From Falciphora oryzae (Eukaryota; Ascomycota; Sordariomycetes; Magnaporthales; Magnaporthaceae): a DNA stretch of 64,000 bases. Position numbers and translations under genes: made by a program. Position 1 is the first letter of the stretch, and every line of letters begins with the position of its first letter. This document shows positions 20,168 to 31,116 of this stretch, one piece after another. Location of the stretch: positions 1,168,370-1,232,369 of the forward strand of contig JNVV01000007.1 in the NCBI GenBank assembly GCA_000733355.1. Direction: 5' to 3'. A model generated the notes under the pieces. It saw only the letters and a list, made by a program, of their open reading frames with translations, had not been told where the DNA came from and did no database searches.

Positions 20168-22038
20168 TTAGGCGTTGGCGGGCTGCGAGACGCCACGGCC
20201 ACGGGGGGCACCGCCGCCACGTCCACCACGGGCCTGGTTGTTGAAGCCGCCGCGGCCACCCTGGCTGCCCGAGCGGCCGCCCTCGTAGTTTCCGCGGCCA
20301 CGGCCCGAGATGCCGCCACGGCCGCTGTAGTTGCTGCCACCATAGGCGCTCGCCTTGGGCCTCCTGGCCTCGACGATGATGTTCTCGCCATCGACAGTGT
20401 GGGGGTTCGCGGCGGCAGCGGCCTGGTAACCAGCAGGAGTGGCGAACTCGACAAAGGCGCAGTTCTGTCGTTTCTGTTAGTCTCATATACTGATGAACCA
20501 TGTCCGCAAGAGGGGTAATGAATACTGACCTTGGCGCGGTTGATGTCGAAGTAAACCAGCTCACCAAAGGCGGCGAGAGTCGACTTGAGATTCTCTGCCT
20601 TGACCTTCTCGGTGACGTACTTGACATAACCAAGCGTGCCCTCCTTCTCTTGCGGCGCACCCGAGATCGACGTGGGCCTGTTCTGGCGCTTCGAGTCGGA
20701 CCCAGCAGTCTGCCATTCACCCGAGTCCTTAGCGGCCTCGNNNNNNNNNNNNNNNNNNNNNNNNNNNNNNNNNNNNNNNNNNNNNNNNNNNNNNNNNNNN
20801 NNNNNNNNNNNNNNNNNNNNNNNAGTAGGAGCAGCAGCCGGGGCAGCAGCGGGACGCGGGGCAGGGGTAGCAACGGGGGTGGCGGGCTTGGGCAGGGCGA
20901 CAGCAGGACGAGGACCGGCGGCAGCGGCAATGCGGCTGGCCCAGGTCATGGGCTTGGCCGGCTCCTTGGGCTTCTCAGGCTCGGCGGGCACAGGTGCGCG
21001 GGCGACAACAGGGGTCGGGGTGGGATCCTTGGGCGTCTCAGCCTTCTTGACCTCCTCGTCCGCGATCTCCTGCGCCGTGGTCTCCGGGTCGGGGGCGGCC
21101 TCGGCGGCGGTCTCGGTCTTAGCAGGAACGGCAGCAGCGGGCTCCTCAGCGGGCGCAGCAGGCTCGGCCGGGGTGGCAATGGCCGAGGTGGCGGGGGTCT
21201 CCTTAGACTCGGCACTTGTCTCCTCAAGGTTCTTAAGGCTCATGAGGTTCTTGCTGACGGCCGCGGCATCGACCTGAGCGGGGGCAGCAGCAGTCTCCTC
21301 GACGGACTCAGACTTGGGCGCCTCTACCTCGGCAGGGGCAGCCTCGGCCTCGGGAGCAGCAGCCTCAACCTCCTCGACAGCGGCGCCGGCCTCGGCGGCC
21401 TCATCATCAGCGTCGTCGTTGATGTAGCGAAGGATGTCGTTCAGGACAAAGTATCCGGAGGGCTGCTTGGCGAGGATGAAGGTCTGGACGAACTTCTTGG
21501 GCTCGCCGCCCTTGTTGACAGTCTCGCCGATGACCTGAATGACAATGCTATCGCCCGAGGCCTGGGAGTCAACGTTGGAAACGCGGACCTTGCAGTCCTG
21601 CAGGTCCAGGGACTTGATGCGCTCTTGGATTTGCTGTGCGTTGGCAATATGTACGTTAGCGAGGAGCGACGATGCGTGTGGGGTCTGGATGCCCGACGGT
21701 ACGCACCTGGCGGCCGACGGAAACGTTGGCAACCTCGGCTTCGAGTCCGTAAACGAACTGAGATTGCTTTCCGTAAAAGAGCTGTGAGGAGAGAGCGAGG
21801 TTAGTGGGGGAACAAACACTACGGGCGAGCTCGCGTGCCCCCCGTCTCGGGAGGCAAATCGGGTTGGTTTACGACGTACGTGGAGCTTCTCGGGGTTTTT
21901 GCTCAGGGTCAGATAGTACTGCTCGACGAAGTACCAGCCGACCTCGTCCTTAGACAGGTTGCTGTTGTCGGAGCTGCTGGCGTTGGCGGCAGGCTGCTCC
22001 GGGTGATTAACATTACCGTTGGTCGGCATGGTGGCCAT
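20168..22038 (-). CDS. G3BP/Nxt3-like RNA-binding protein (NTF2-like domain + RRM + RGG)
   Basis: G3BP-family proteins assemble stress granules and, in yeasts, act as cofactors of the Ubp3 deubiquitinase (Bre5/Nxt3). Four exons (21880-22038, 21707-21781, 20530-21633, 20168-20464, minus, all phase 0) give 544 residues. The NTF2-like domain begins near residue 29 (DEVGWYFVEQYYLTLSKNPEKLH, then LFYGKQSQFVYG). It runs through IQERIKSLDLQDCKV and FVQTFILAKQPSGYFVLNDI. A long Ala/Glu/Pro-rich linker follows. The RRM is at about 411-485 (TLGYVKYV, FGELVYFDINRAK, RNP1-like NCAFVEFA) and the tail is RGG-rich. An 83-base N run falls in the linker, about residues 349-376. The frame holds across it, but the true sequence and length there are unknown. 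The last intron splits the RRM. The start at 22038 is the first of two close ATGs. Confidence 0.92.
20741..20823. other. Assembly gap, 83 N
   Basis: The undetermined bases lie within the low-complexity linker of the G3BP-like gene. Flanking coding frames agree if the gap length is right. Confidence 0.99.
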
Positions 22039-25000
22039 GGTTGCGGCGGTGGTGTGAGGGCTCGCGGTAGGCAGTTGCAGCAGGTGAGTTAAGGATGTGG
22101 GTGGTTGTGGGCTTGGGGACCTGGCCAAGTCGCTCGCGCCACGCAGAGTATCAACAGGCACGCAAACGGCTGCAATTGGGGTCAACACGAGCGCACAACA
22201 AGAGGCGAGGCGGGAGCGAGGGGATGGCATCCATACCTGAGGCAGCTCAAGTGCGTGGGGGAGAGGGGTGGATGAGCGTTGGTGTGCTGGCGTGATTCGC
22301 TGGTGGCGAGAGGAGATGGAGACAAACAAGATATGTCGCAGCTGGGGGAGGGCGCACGAGGGGAAAGAGCTCGGCGCGCAAGGAAACGCAGGACGAGTCG
22401 TACGCAAAAAAAAATGCACCTCTACGGACGGGGGATATGTAGGAAATGGAAAGAGAGGGATATAGATTCCCGGACAATCTAGATGCAGCGGGAAGTCTTT
22501 CTTCTGCGAGGCGGCACGGCGACGAGTCTTTGATGTGGTTGAGGTCGGAGGCTCGTGAAAAAAAAAGACGTCGAGGTCATCAATAATTTGCTTGGGTTCA
22601 AAAAGGTGGGCCGGGCACGGATGGGCTTGGCCGCTGCCCTCCCCCAATTGTCTTTCGGGATATCGTCGGGCCAATCAGCCCAAGCTATTTGTTTGTGGTG
22701 CCCTGGCCGTCCCGCCAGCCAGCCTCGCGGACCAACCAGACAGCAGCCCGCGCGCAAGTGTTTTGATCGATGGTGCAACAGCAGGCGACCAGGCTGAAGG
22801 GAAAGAAGAAACAAGGAGACAGAATGGTGAGACAAACCTGCCTCCTATCCGCTCGATATTCGATACTCTCTCTGTGTGAATTCTCAGGCCCGACGTTTTT
22901 CCCTCAACCCATCATCAAGCCTCCCTCACCCACTCGCTTAATTGGGCCCTAGAAAAAAAAGGCCGTCGTGCGTTGCGCTCAGGCTGGGGTTCCATCCATT
23001 CTGGACTAGAGGTAGCCTTCGCGTCAACGGTCGTCTTATTTCTCAGGCCATGACTAGCGAAGCCTAAACTTAGCAACCATTCGAAGCCCGCCAGGCATTC
23101 CAGAAGCTGTAGCGCCTCAGCAGTGTCGTATCTGGGATATTTCTTCACATGCAAATCGCACCAGACTCGCGCTCTGCACCCAGGCACTTCCAATCGCTGG
23201 ATGCGCAAGACATGGAGGGAGAACAAAGCCAGGAGGTAGACAAACCGTTGTTCCGCGACGAGGTCCTTCGAACATGTGCGAATAGGGATATCAGATGCCA
23301 ACCCAGGTCAGGGCGGGTGCGTGCACTTTCGCAGCTTAGTAGCCCAGCCCAGCCTCGCCAGGCCAGCGAGAGTTGCGTGATGGACGAGGCTATTATATAG
23401 CATAGCCCAGCCCTTCACAGGCCTCGCCCAAAGACACAGGGTATGCATGCACGGTCACACGTCATTCTCAACACCGCCCGGCAGTGGAGACGGCGTTCGC
23501 CCGATGTTGCCTTCGGAACCGTTGCCGGATTTTGCTGGGCCACTCGTGTCGGCTCGGGCATGGTCCAGGTGGCTGGTCGTCAGAACCCAGCTCCCACCTC
23601 ACTCCAACACCTTGTTGTTGGGACTTGGATATGCAAGGCTGCCTCTGGGGTTTCCCTCGTTTAGCAGCGTGTAATCTGCGTCTCGGCGACGCTTGCACTT
23701 TACAAGTGGGCGATCAGGCTAGTCTGAGCTAGCCAGTCAAAACGCTTCGTATGGCCCCCTGGACCTGGGAACGGCATGCATCCCAACCGATGTTGGCGGT
23801 ATTCGTCCTGCGCAACAGCTTCCCGGCAGTCGACGAGCCTGTGGTCGCAGTATAGTCTTGGTGAACTTGGCTCCTAATCTCCTAGTGTACGCAGCCGGCA
23901 TATCCACGTCTCTTGCCTGGCTGGATAACGCTACCCCATGTCGCCATCCCTCGAGCGCACCATGAACGAACTGCAGGCGCCCCCAACGACGAGGCCTGGC
24001 TGAGTAGACCCGCTGTCGCCGGAGATACCCGCCTGGTCGGAATGAAAAGTGGCAAGGAGAGTTCGGTAGCGATCCGGGCCCCTGAATCGCACAATGCACC
24101 TTGCCTTAGTGTGCTGCTGGGTTGTATCGCCGGAGTTCGCCCGGGGTCGGGCTATTATTCTGTCCAGGCCGGAGATGGAGCCGTGCACGCCGACCCAGCG
24201 GACTTTCTTCCCCGCCACGGCAAGCACAGGATAGGGGGTTGAGGCTGCACAAAGGGTTGTGACGCCCTGGTCCATGCTGCGTGCCATGTGGCAGCCAAGA
24301 TGATCCGCGGTTTCGCCGCAGCCCCTGTTGCAAATTTTGAGGGCTCTCCGGGGCCCAGCCGATGAGCAGAGCCATGGATCATGGATGGCCCTTTGCATCG
24401 ATCACATTTGTTCTTGCGCATGGAATCTGGGTTTTGCGCCGGGGGTTGTTTGACCAAAATGCCGAGGACTAGAAACTCCGCTGGCCCCTAACCTAGCAAG
24501 GAGATGAGTCTCTTCTGGCCATGTTGGCTGCATTCGCCGGCTTTCGAATTTTATGTTGGTTGTCTTTGGTGTGCTGCCGTTGGTTGGCCGTGGCGCCCAA
24601 AATGGGCTCCTAGGTGGCTAGCCGATTTTTAAGCTTATTACATGGGGGTCTTTATAGCAACAAACAATCCCTGGGACTGGTTGGTCTCTTGTGCGTGCAT
24701 CGTCATAGACTGCTATCTTGGGCTCACCGCAATGGAAGGGTGGAGGATTCTCCTGAAGCGATGCGCACGCACTCACGCTTTTGTGGACCCTTCCAGGCGG
24801 CGCAGCGAGTGCAACAGATTGACGGAGGGCATCCTGCTCCACGGCCCCGGCTCGTGGAGTCGTCAGTGACAGAATGCGTGCAGTCCATCACCCAAGGGAG
24901 CAACAGGGGACGCGCAACTAGGTAAGGAAGCGAGGAGGATATTGACGCCGGCCGAGAGGGGAGGCTACCGAGGCCACACAGGCCTCGTCTCGCGCAAGAC

Positions 25001-26470
25001 AGGCCAAGGGGGCCGACAGATTGGCCGCCCCGTTGACGAGAACACCAGGCGGCAGTTTGCAGGGCAGGGCGGCGCACGGCGCATCGTCTGATCGTTGACT
25101 GATCCCATCCCGGCTGAGCGTGGGGTGGGCGACGCAGCACAAAAAATGGATGGACCGAGGTGGCCCTTCCAGGCGCTCGCTTGCTCGGCATGGAGCGAAG
25201 TCCAACCGACATGACCATTAGGGAAATGCAATGAAGCCCTTTTCCCTGCTGGGCCCAACGTCACCCCCACCACCCAAAACGCCATCCCCTTTTCAGCGGT
25301 GGCAACTTGACGGGTCGGGCGAAGGGGCAGGCAGGCACATCGATCAGCGTGATGGCGGCGGGTGAAACGAGGGAACAGAAAAAGGAAGAATCCAGACGGT
25401 GTTTGAGTCTGGTTCGCTGCAGCTTCACCCGTCTTTCATCCCCGCCCCACGGTCTCCTGGCTGGACGGGACGAACTTATATCCAAGTCTACGGGTATATA
25501 TGGGTATATGAATCGACGGCAGGCCATTTTGCTGCCTTGGGTGTATAGACCTAAACCTCGTCCCAACTTGATTGCGTGGACCTTGCTGCAGAGAGATTGA
25601 GCTCCAAACCCACCGCGTCCACTCCCACACACTCACATTTCTTCGATGTCTGTCGCACGGGGCGGCAACTGAGACAGAACAACACGACAAGAGGGAACAG
25701 GACAAGACAGACAGCTAGATCGGGACCGACGCAACACACACGCACACGCGGACCGACCGGGCAGTGGGTCGTGGGCTTGGATTGATATGATCGGGCGCTA
25801 CTCCCTGCGATTACTAGCTCCTGTATTATTGTTATTACCCTGGGGTAGCACCCACGAGCAACAACAGCCGAGTCGAGTCGCCGTCGCCGTCCTTTTTATT
25901 GACCGATCCGCACATCCGCCCGCAGCCACAACCACCACCACCATCCACTGGTCTGCAGAAGCACTGAACCATAGGTCGCCCGACGACGCACCGCAGGACC
26001 GCCACCCCTGGCCGAGCAGAGCCAACCAGCTGTGCACTGGATGCAGACACCCACCCACGCACCGCACCGCACACCGCTGGTTTGGCTGCCATAACCATCT
26101 CCCGCCTCGCGTGCGACCCGGCCACCACCCTAGATACCATACATTGCTCTCCATGGCCACAACCACCCATCACCCGCGATCTGATTGCCCTTTTCGACCC
26201 GACACCGCGATCCCACCGTCGTCCGTCTTAGGCAACCACTTCGTCTCGCCCTTCATTTTGCCTGCTCATTCGTCGACTCGCCATTGGTCATAGGAACAAG
26301 AGCTCCGGTCCTAACCTGTCGTCGTCGTCTCAGGGGCTGCGCGGTTCTCTGCTCCGCCGGAGCACCACCCACGGAGCCGGCGCACCGCGAGCATCTCACC
26401 CTCGCCCTGTCATCCCCCACTCCCCCATCTTCATTCTAGTCTGCTCGGATTGCCAACCGGGCCATTCACA
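22039..26470. other. Long divergent spacer, no gene seen
   Basis: About 4.4 kb separate the G3BP-like gene from the first Zn2Cys6 gene. The first ~600 bases are the G3BP promoter and leader, with a CCAAT at 22669. The last ~700 bases are C-rich leader-like sequence for the activator. The middle (22.9-25.6 kb) holds only short frames on all strands. I saw no repeat, TE domain or RNA gene. Confidence 0.45.
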
Positions 26471-28858
26471 ATGGTTTATTGTGGCAAGGCATCCCAAGGC
26501 TGCCAGAACTGCCGGACCAGGAGAATCAAGGTATGTGAGAAGGATGCCTGCCTGCTTGCTGGTGATGACTGCTGTACCCAGGACCCCACGCCCTTGAGAC
26601 CCAGGCTGCCCTTCCTTCACAGATCCTGGTCCTCCTTATCAGCATGGTATATTCCTCTTCCCTGCCGGTCCGTTCTAGAACCAGACTGCCAGGCCAAGTG
26701 GCTCACCAGTCAGGGATATTCTACTCCGCCCATGGACAAACTGTGCCACAGGCGACGTCTCCTTCCCCGTGATTTCTCCACCTGTAACAACCTAGAAGCG
26801 CGACGCGCATGTGCCCATGTGCGCCGAAGGAGTATGGATAGAATGTTAGCCATCAATTCAACGCCCGGTGTCGACATGGGACCCTCCGCCTATCACTGCC
26901 CTCCCCTTGGATGCTCAGCTGCAAGGGGTAGCTACCTGTCACTCGCTCTCACCCCAGGGGTAGCCTGAAAGATGACTTGCTGACGAGTAATCCATGTTGC
27001 GCATGCGTTTAGTGTGACAAGCTCAAGCCTGGGTGCTCGCAATGCCTCCGCGTGGGGAAGAAGTGCCCGGGCTACCGGGACCAGCTATCGCTTATGTTCC
27101 GGGATGAGAGTAGCAAGGTCATGCAAAAGGCCCACGCCCAGTGGGGCGTCGAGGCCGCCGAGTCCTCGGGGTCGTCGTCTTCCTCAGACTCGCCGTCGCC
27201 GCCATCGTCGGCTGGCTCTGTCGCTCTGTCGCCCGTGTCGGCGAGGACGACGGTTTCGCCCGTTTCCGCCCCCTCGCCCGCCGCTCACCACATCGAGCCC
27301 ACCTGGCAAGACAAGGGCGTCAAGTTCTTCATCGACCATTTCGTCATCGGTCTCCCCGGCGAGGCCGCTGATGCCCAATCTCTGAGCCAAGAGGACTGGG
27401 TTTTCCACAGGAACATGCAAAACACCATGGCCGCCGTCGGCTTGGCCGGCATGGGAAACCTGCGCAACGACAAAGAGTTGATTAGCAACGCCCATTCCAT
27501 GTACGGAGCCGCCCTGCGTGACACAGGAAGGGCTCTTGCGACCACCTACAGCTCGTCATTTAATCTTATGATACGGAGTGTGCTCATGCTAGCCATGTTT
27601 GAGGTACGTTTCCAAGCCTTCAAACATCATCTGTCGTGTTCTCCAGTGCAGGACGCAAATCAGACCGGGAGCGGCGACGGATTCGCGGCGAAGATTTTAT
27701 TTGTGCTCGACGCAAAAGAAAAGTGTCTAACCATCGGGGAACCTGACAGATTGTAAATGGCACCGACCCAAGGGTAAGCTCGGGTGCTCAGACACACATA
27801 ATCGGGGCTGCGTCTTTATTACGAAGCTTTATCCCTATGCAGAGCACCCGCACAACGGGGACAAGAGGCCTCTTACAACTCTGCTTATCACTGGTATGCC
27901 AACTTCGTTACACATCTTGGCCAGCCCCAATACTTGTGACAACAAGGGGTCTTTCTAACTTATGCTTGCGCAGCTATTGGCCTGTATTGTCGACTGTACT
28001 CCTATACCAGGGCCCTTTTCTGATTGGGTCACGGTGTCGTGCAAGAGTATACCCGAAGAAGAGTGGCCCGCGACGGAACTTGTTCTCATGACGATGCGAT
28101 TAGTAAACCTCACGTCCGGCCTGCGCATCGCGGGGCTTGCCGACGGCGACGAGGCCGTGACGGTGCTGGGGCAGCTTCTATCGCTGGAGGACCAGATGGC
28201 TTCGTGGGAGTCCCGGATCGAGGGCAAGTGGGCCTTCACGACGCTCAACGGCGACTTCCCGCCGCAGGCCTGCTTCCAGGGGCAGTACCACGTCTACGCG
28301 GACAACTGGACGGCGCGGGTGTGGAACTTTTACCGCTGGTCGAGGCTGATGGTCTGCTCGGCGCTGCTGGACATGCTGCGCCACGCGGACGCCTACCCGG
28401 TGGCCATGCATGCCCAGGGCCTGGGCGAGGCGGCCGCCCGGGCGGGCCGGGAGTCGGCGGTGCGGGCGGCGGCGGTGCGGCTCGCGCGCGACACGCTCGT
28501 CAGCGTGCCGACGCACTGGAAGCACCCGAGCTTGGACGCGGCGCAGCGCGAGCTGGTGCGGTGCGTCGGCGGCGCGGGCACGGGCGCCGTCGGGGTCCCC
28601 GGCCTGCTGTTCCACCTCGACGTGGCCGCGTCGATCCCGGGCGTGCCCCGCGAGTGGGCCGACTGGGCCCTCGGCCTGCTCGACGCCGTCTGGGGCGACA
28701 TGGGCATGGTGCACGCGCGCAGGGTCTCGGACGGCCTGCGCGACCGGCTCGACCGCCGCGAGGCGGGAAGGTCCGGGGCCCGGCCGCCGGCGGCTGGGGT
28801 CGAGATTGTAGTGAAGCTGGCGGAGCCCCGGATCAAGCTCGAGCTGGAGGTGGAATGA
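26471..28858 (+). CDS. Zn(II)2Cys6 fungal transcription factor
   Basis: Five exons (26471-26530, 27013-27603, 27750-27773, 27843-27893, 27974-28858, all phase 0) give 536 residues. The zinc cluster is at the extreme N-terminus, with Cys11, Cys14, Cys21, Cys28, Cys31 and Cys38 in the classic C-x2-C-x6-C-x6-C-x2-C-x6-C spacing (GCQNCRTRRIK, then CDKLKPGCSQC and KKCPGYRDQ). The first intron falls between the second and third Cys, a position common in this family, but it is long (482 nt). A Ser/Pro-rich linker at residues 60-100 leads to the fungal-specific regulatory region (FFIDHFVIGLPG, NTMAAVGLAGMGNL, SSSFNLMIRSVLMLAMFE, then TRGLLQLC). Two very short exons of 24 and 51 nt, placed by frame and consensus, are the least certain part. 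Likely a nuclear DNA-binding regulator; target unknown. No biosynthetic cluster is adjacent. Confidence 0.85.
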
Positions 28859-29464
28859 TGGGTTGGTCAAGGAACTTGTGTCATGGACGTTTACGATCCA
28901 TTGTGTATTATGAGCAGGACGGCGGGGATATATTGTGTTTCTCTTCTGGTTTTCCTTTCTTCGAATGTGCCCAAGAATTTGGGCTTGTACATCTAGTGTA
29001 TGTAAGAAGGCGAGGCCAATGGGTTTTGGTTGGCTTGCTTGGGTGGCCGGCCGTCATTTGCGTGGCAACGGGCGGGCTTGGCTTTGGGTCAAGGCGAATG
29101 GAGTTGTTGGCTTTTTGCCTTCCAAGCGTGTTGACAAAGGGGAGATCACGGGCGTGAGCAGGGGTGAGAGGCATGGACAGATATCGAGGCATCACCCAAG
29201 GTCGGTTTCGGTGTGCGATGAGCCGCTAGCCTGTAGCTTCGTACATCTTCCCGATCTGAATCCCAGTAGAGTAGATCTGCGGAGTCCTGATTGCTTATTG
29301 CTTCTCCGGAGCGCAAAGCCACATTGTACGGCCCTAGATGCCTCGGGCCCGGGTATCAAGTGTTTTGACAAACAAAGAAATAGAATCACGCCTGCCCGCT
29401 CATGTCATGACAACGCCAAAGAGTGAAGAATCAAAAGGGGCATAAAAGCAAACAACGGAACAAC
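28859..29464. other. Convergent spacer, no gene seen
   Basis: The 3' flanks of the Zn2Cys6 gene and NNF1 lie here. Only a G/T-rich stretch and short frames are present. Confidence 0.5.
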
Positions 29465-30369
29465 TCAAGTCCCGCCCATCTCAGCCTCGACGGCCCTCGT
29501 CTCCCCGGCCAGCTCGTCGGCGGCGCCCGCGGCGAGCAGGGCCTCGTTTGCGCCCGATATGTCGCCGACGACGGCCTCGAGCTGCGACAGCAAGGCCGCG
29601 GCCTCGCGGCGCTGGGCCTGGATCTCGTCGAAGAGGGCGGCGTTGCGTGACTGCGACGTCTGCAGGCGCGCGTTGAGCCGGCTCTGCTGCGACGCCAGGT
29701 GCGGCGCCAGGTGGGCGGCCAGGACGTCTTCTGGGGGGAGGAGGTGGGGTGGTCTGTTTTACGTTTGGATCCTACGTTAGAGAAGAAACAGCCCAGATAG
29801 AGGCATGGGAGGGAGAAAAAAAAAAGAAGGGGGACGGCTTACACTCCAGGCCCGTCCTCCTCCCCAGCAGCCTCGGCCTCGGCCTTGCGGCGCGCGGCCT
29901 CGCTGACGAGCGACTCGAGCTCGTTGAGGCGCGCGACGACCTGGCGCTCGTCCAGGATGATGCGGAACTCGTTGCGGCACTTGTCGCGCAGCAGCGACAC
30001 GACGCGCTGCTGCACCGACCGCAGCGAGTTGGGCGCGCGCGAGGCAACGGTCGGGTAGCACGCCGCGAACTTGTCCCACTCGAGCTTGGCGAGCGTCCGG
30101 GTTAAGGCTCCTTCGAACGCGGACTGTAGAGCTGTCGCGCGGGGGCCGGGCGTGGCTGCTGTGTGCCGGGCGGGGAGGGGAGGGGAGGCTGGTGCTGCGG
30201 GCGGTGCTGCTGGTTCTTGCGGTTGGGATTGTGATTGTGACGCTGCTGCTGCTGCTGCTGTCGGTTCGGCAGGCTGCTGCTGTTGTGAAGGAGGTTGAGG
30301 TTGGTGCTGCGCTTGCTGCTGTGGTGGTGCCGCAGGGTCTACGGGACCCGACGGTGATGTCGTCGCCAT
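29465..30369 (-). CDS. NNF1: Kinetochore MIND complex subunit Nnf1
   Basis: Nnf1 (human PMF1) pairs with Mtw1 in the MIND/Mis12 complex that links CENP-C to the Ndc80 complex. Two exons (29843-30369 and 29465-29753, minus) give 271 residues. After a Gln/Pro/Ala-rich N-terminus of ~75 residues comes the helical core: ALQSAFEGALTRTLAKLEW, KFAACYPTVASRAPNSL, KCRNEFRIILDERQVVARL and NELESLVSEAARRKAE. Exon 2 gives PPEDVLAAHLAPHLASQQ and SRLNARLQTSQSRNAALF, typical of fungal Nnf1. The acceptor must be the AAACAG at 29754-29759, because a stronger-looking CCCCAG 22 nt further on shifts the frame. Confidence in the family is high from the pattern of the two blocks. Confidence 0.87.
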
Positions 30370-31116
30370 CTAGCTTGATGTGCTTGAACCGCTCGCCCGC
30401 TGATCGGAGGAGTGAACGACGTGGGCTGTGGTTGATTCAATTGCTCGTGGGCACTACCGTTGTTGAGGTAGGTTGCTGAGGTGCACTATCGCAGGGTTCT
30501 TGGACAAGGGTAGCTGTCAATGATGAAGCCGGCAGTTCCATGCGCGGGGAATGCAGACGCGTCGCAATCCGAAGCTCGATATTCACGCGTGGGATGCGAT
30601 GTGGGGCAACTAACGACAGCTTCCATGAAGAAAAGCACATGAGTTGAATTAAAACCTTTTACTCTCCAAATTATTCTAACACGGATGATCCACCTATCTA
30701 ATAAAAAAAAAATTCCATCTTCCAAACTTCTTTTCTTTTCGCGTGGCGAAATCACGTCGTGAATGTCATCAAATGACCCAAGAAAATCTCGTGTCTCGGC
30801 CGGACTGAAATCGACAAGAAAAAGAGGGACGAACAAAACAAGGGCAAAAGAAAAAGAGGCATCCAATCTATATACTAAAACAAGGCCGGTACCCTGGGTA
30901 CCTACCCTACGCAAGCCAGCTGGGGTTCAGTGTTTTCCCGCAGATATATCACCAGGAAGCCAATGGACAGGGAAGATGCCAATCAGCGAAGCCTCCAATG
31001 CAGAAACGCCATGCGATGTGTGTCGTGTCGTGGCAAGGACAAAAGAAGGACAGACAAGAAGAGAAAAGGCCGCGTTCTCAAGAGAAGGGTAGCCCAGGCA
31101 AGGGGCCGCCCCGAGC
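30370..31116. other. Spacer between NNF1 and the b561-like gene
   Basis: This contains the NNF1 promoter and the 3' flank of the upstream gene. An A-rich stretch lies at 30700-30710. No gene seen. Confidence 0.5.

Noticed and set aside
29465..29735. NNF1 second exon starting at the CCCCAG acceptor
   Set aside because: Joining to the only good donor (GTAAGC at 29842) shifts frame and destroys the conserved HLAPHLASQQ block; the AAACAG acceptor keeps it.
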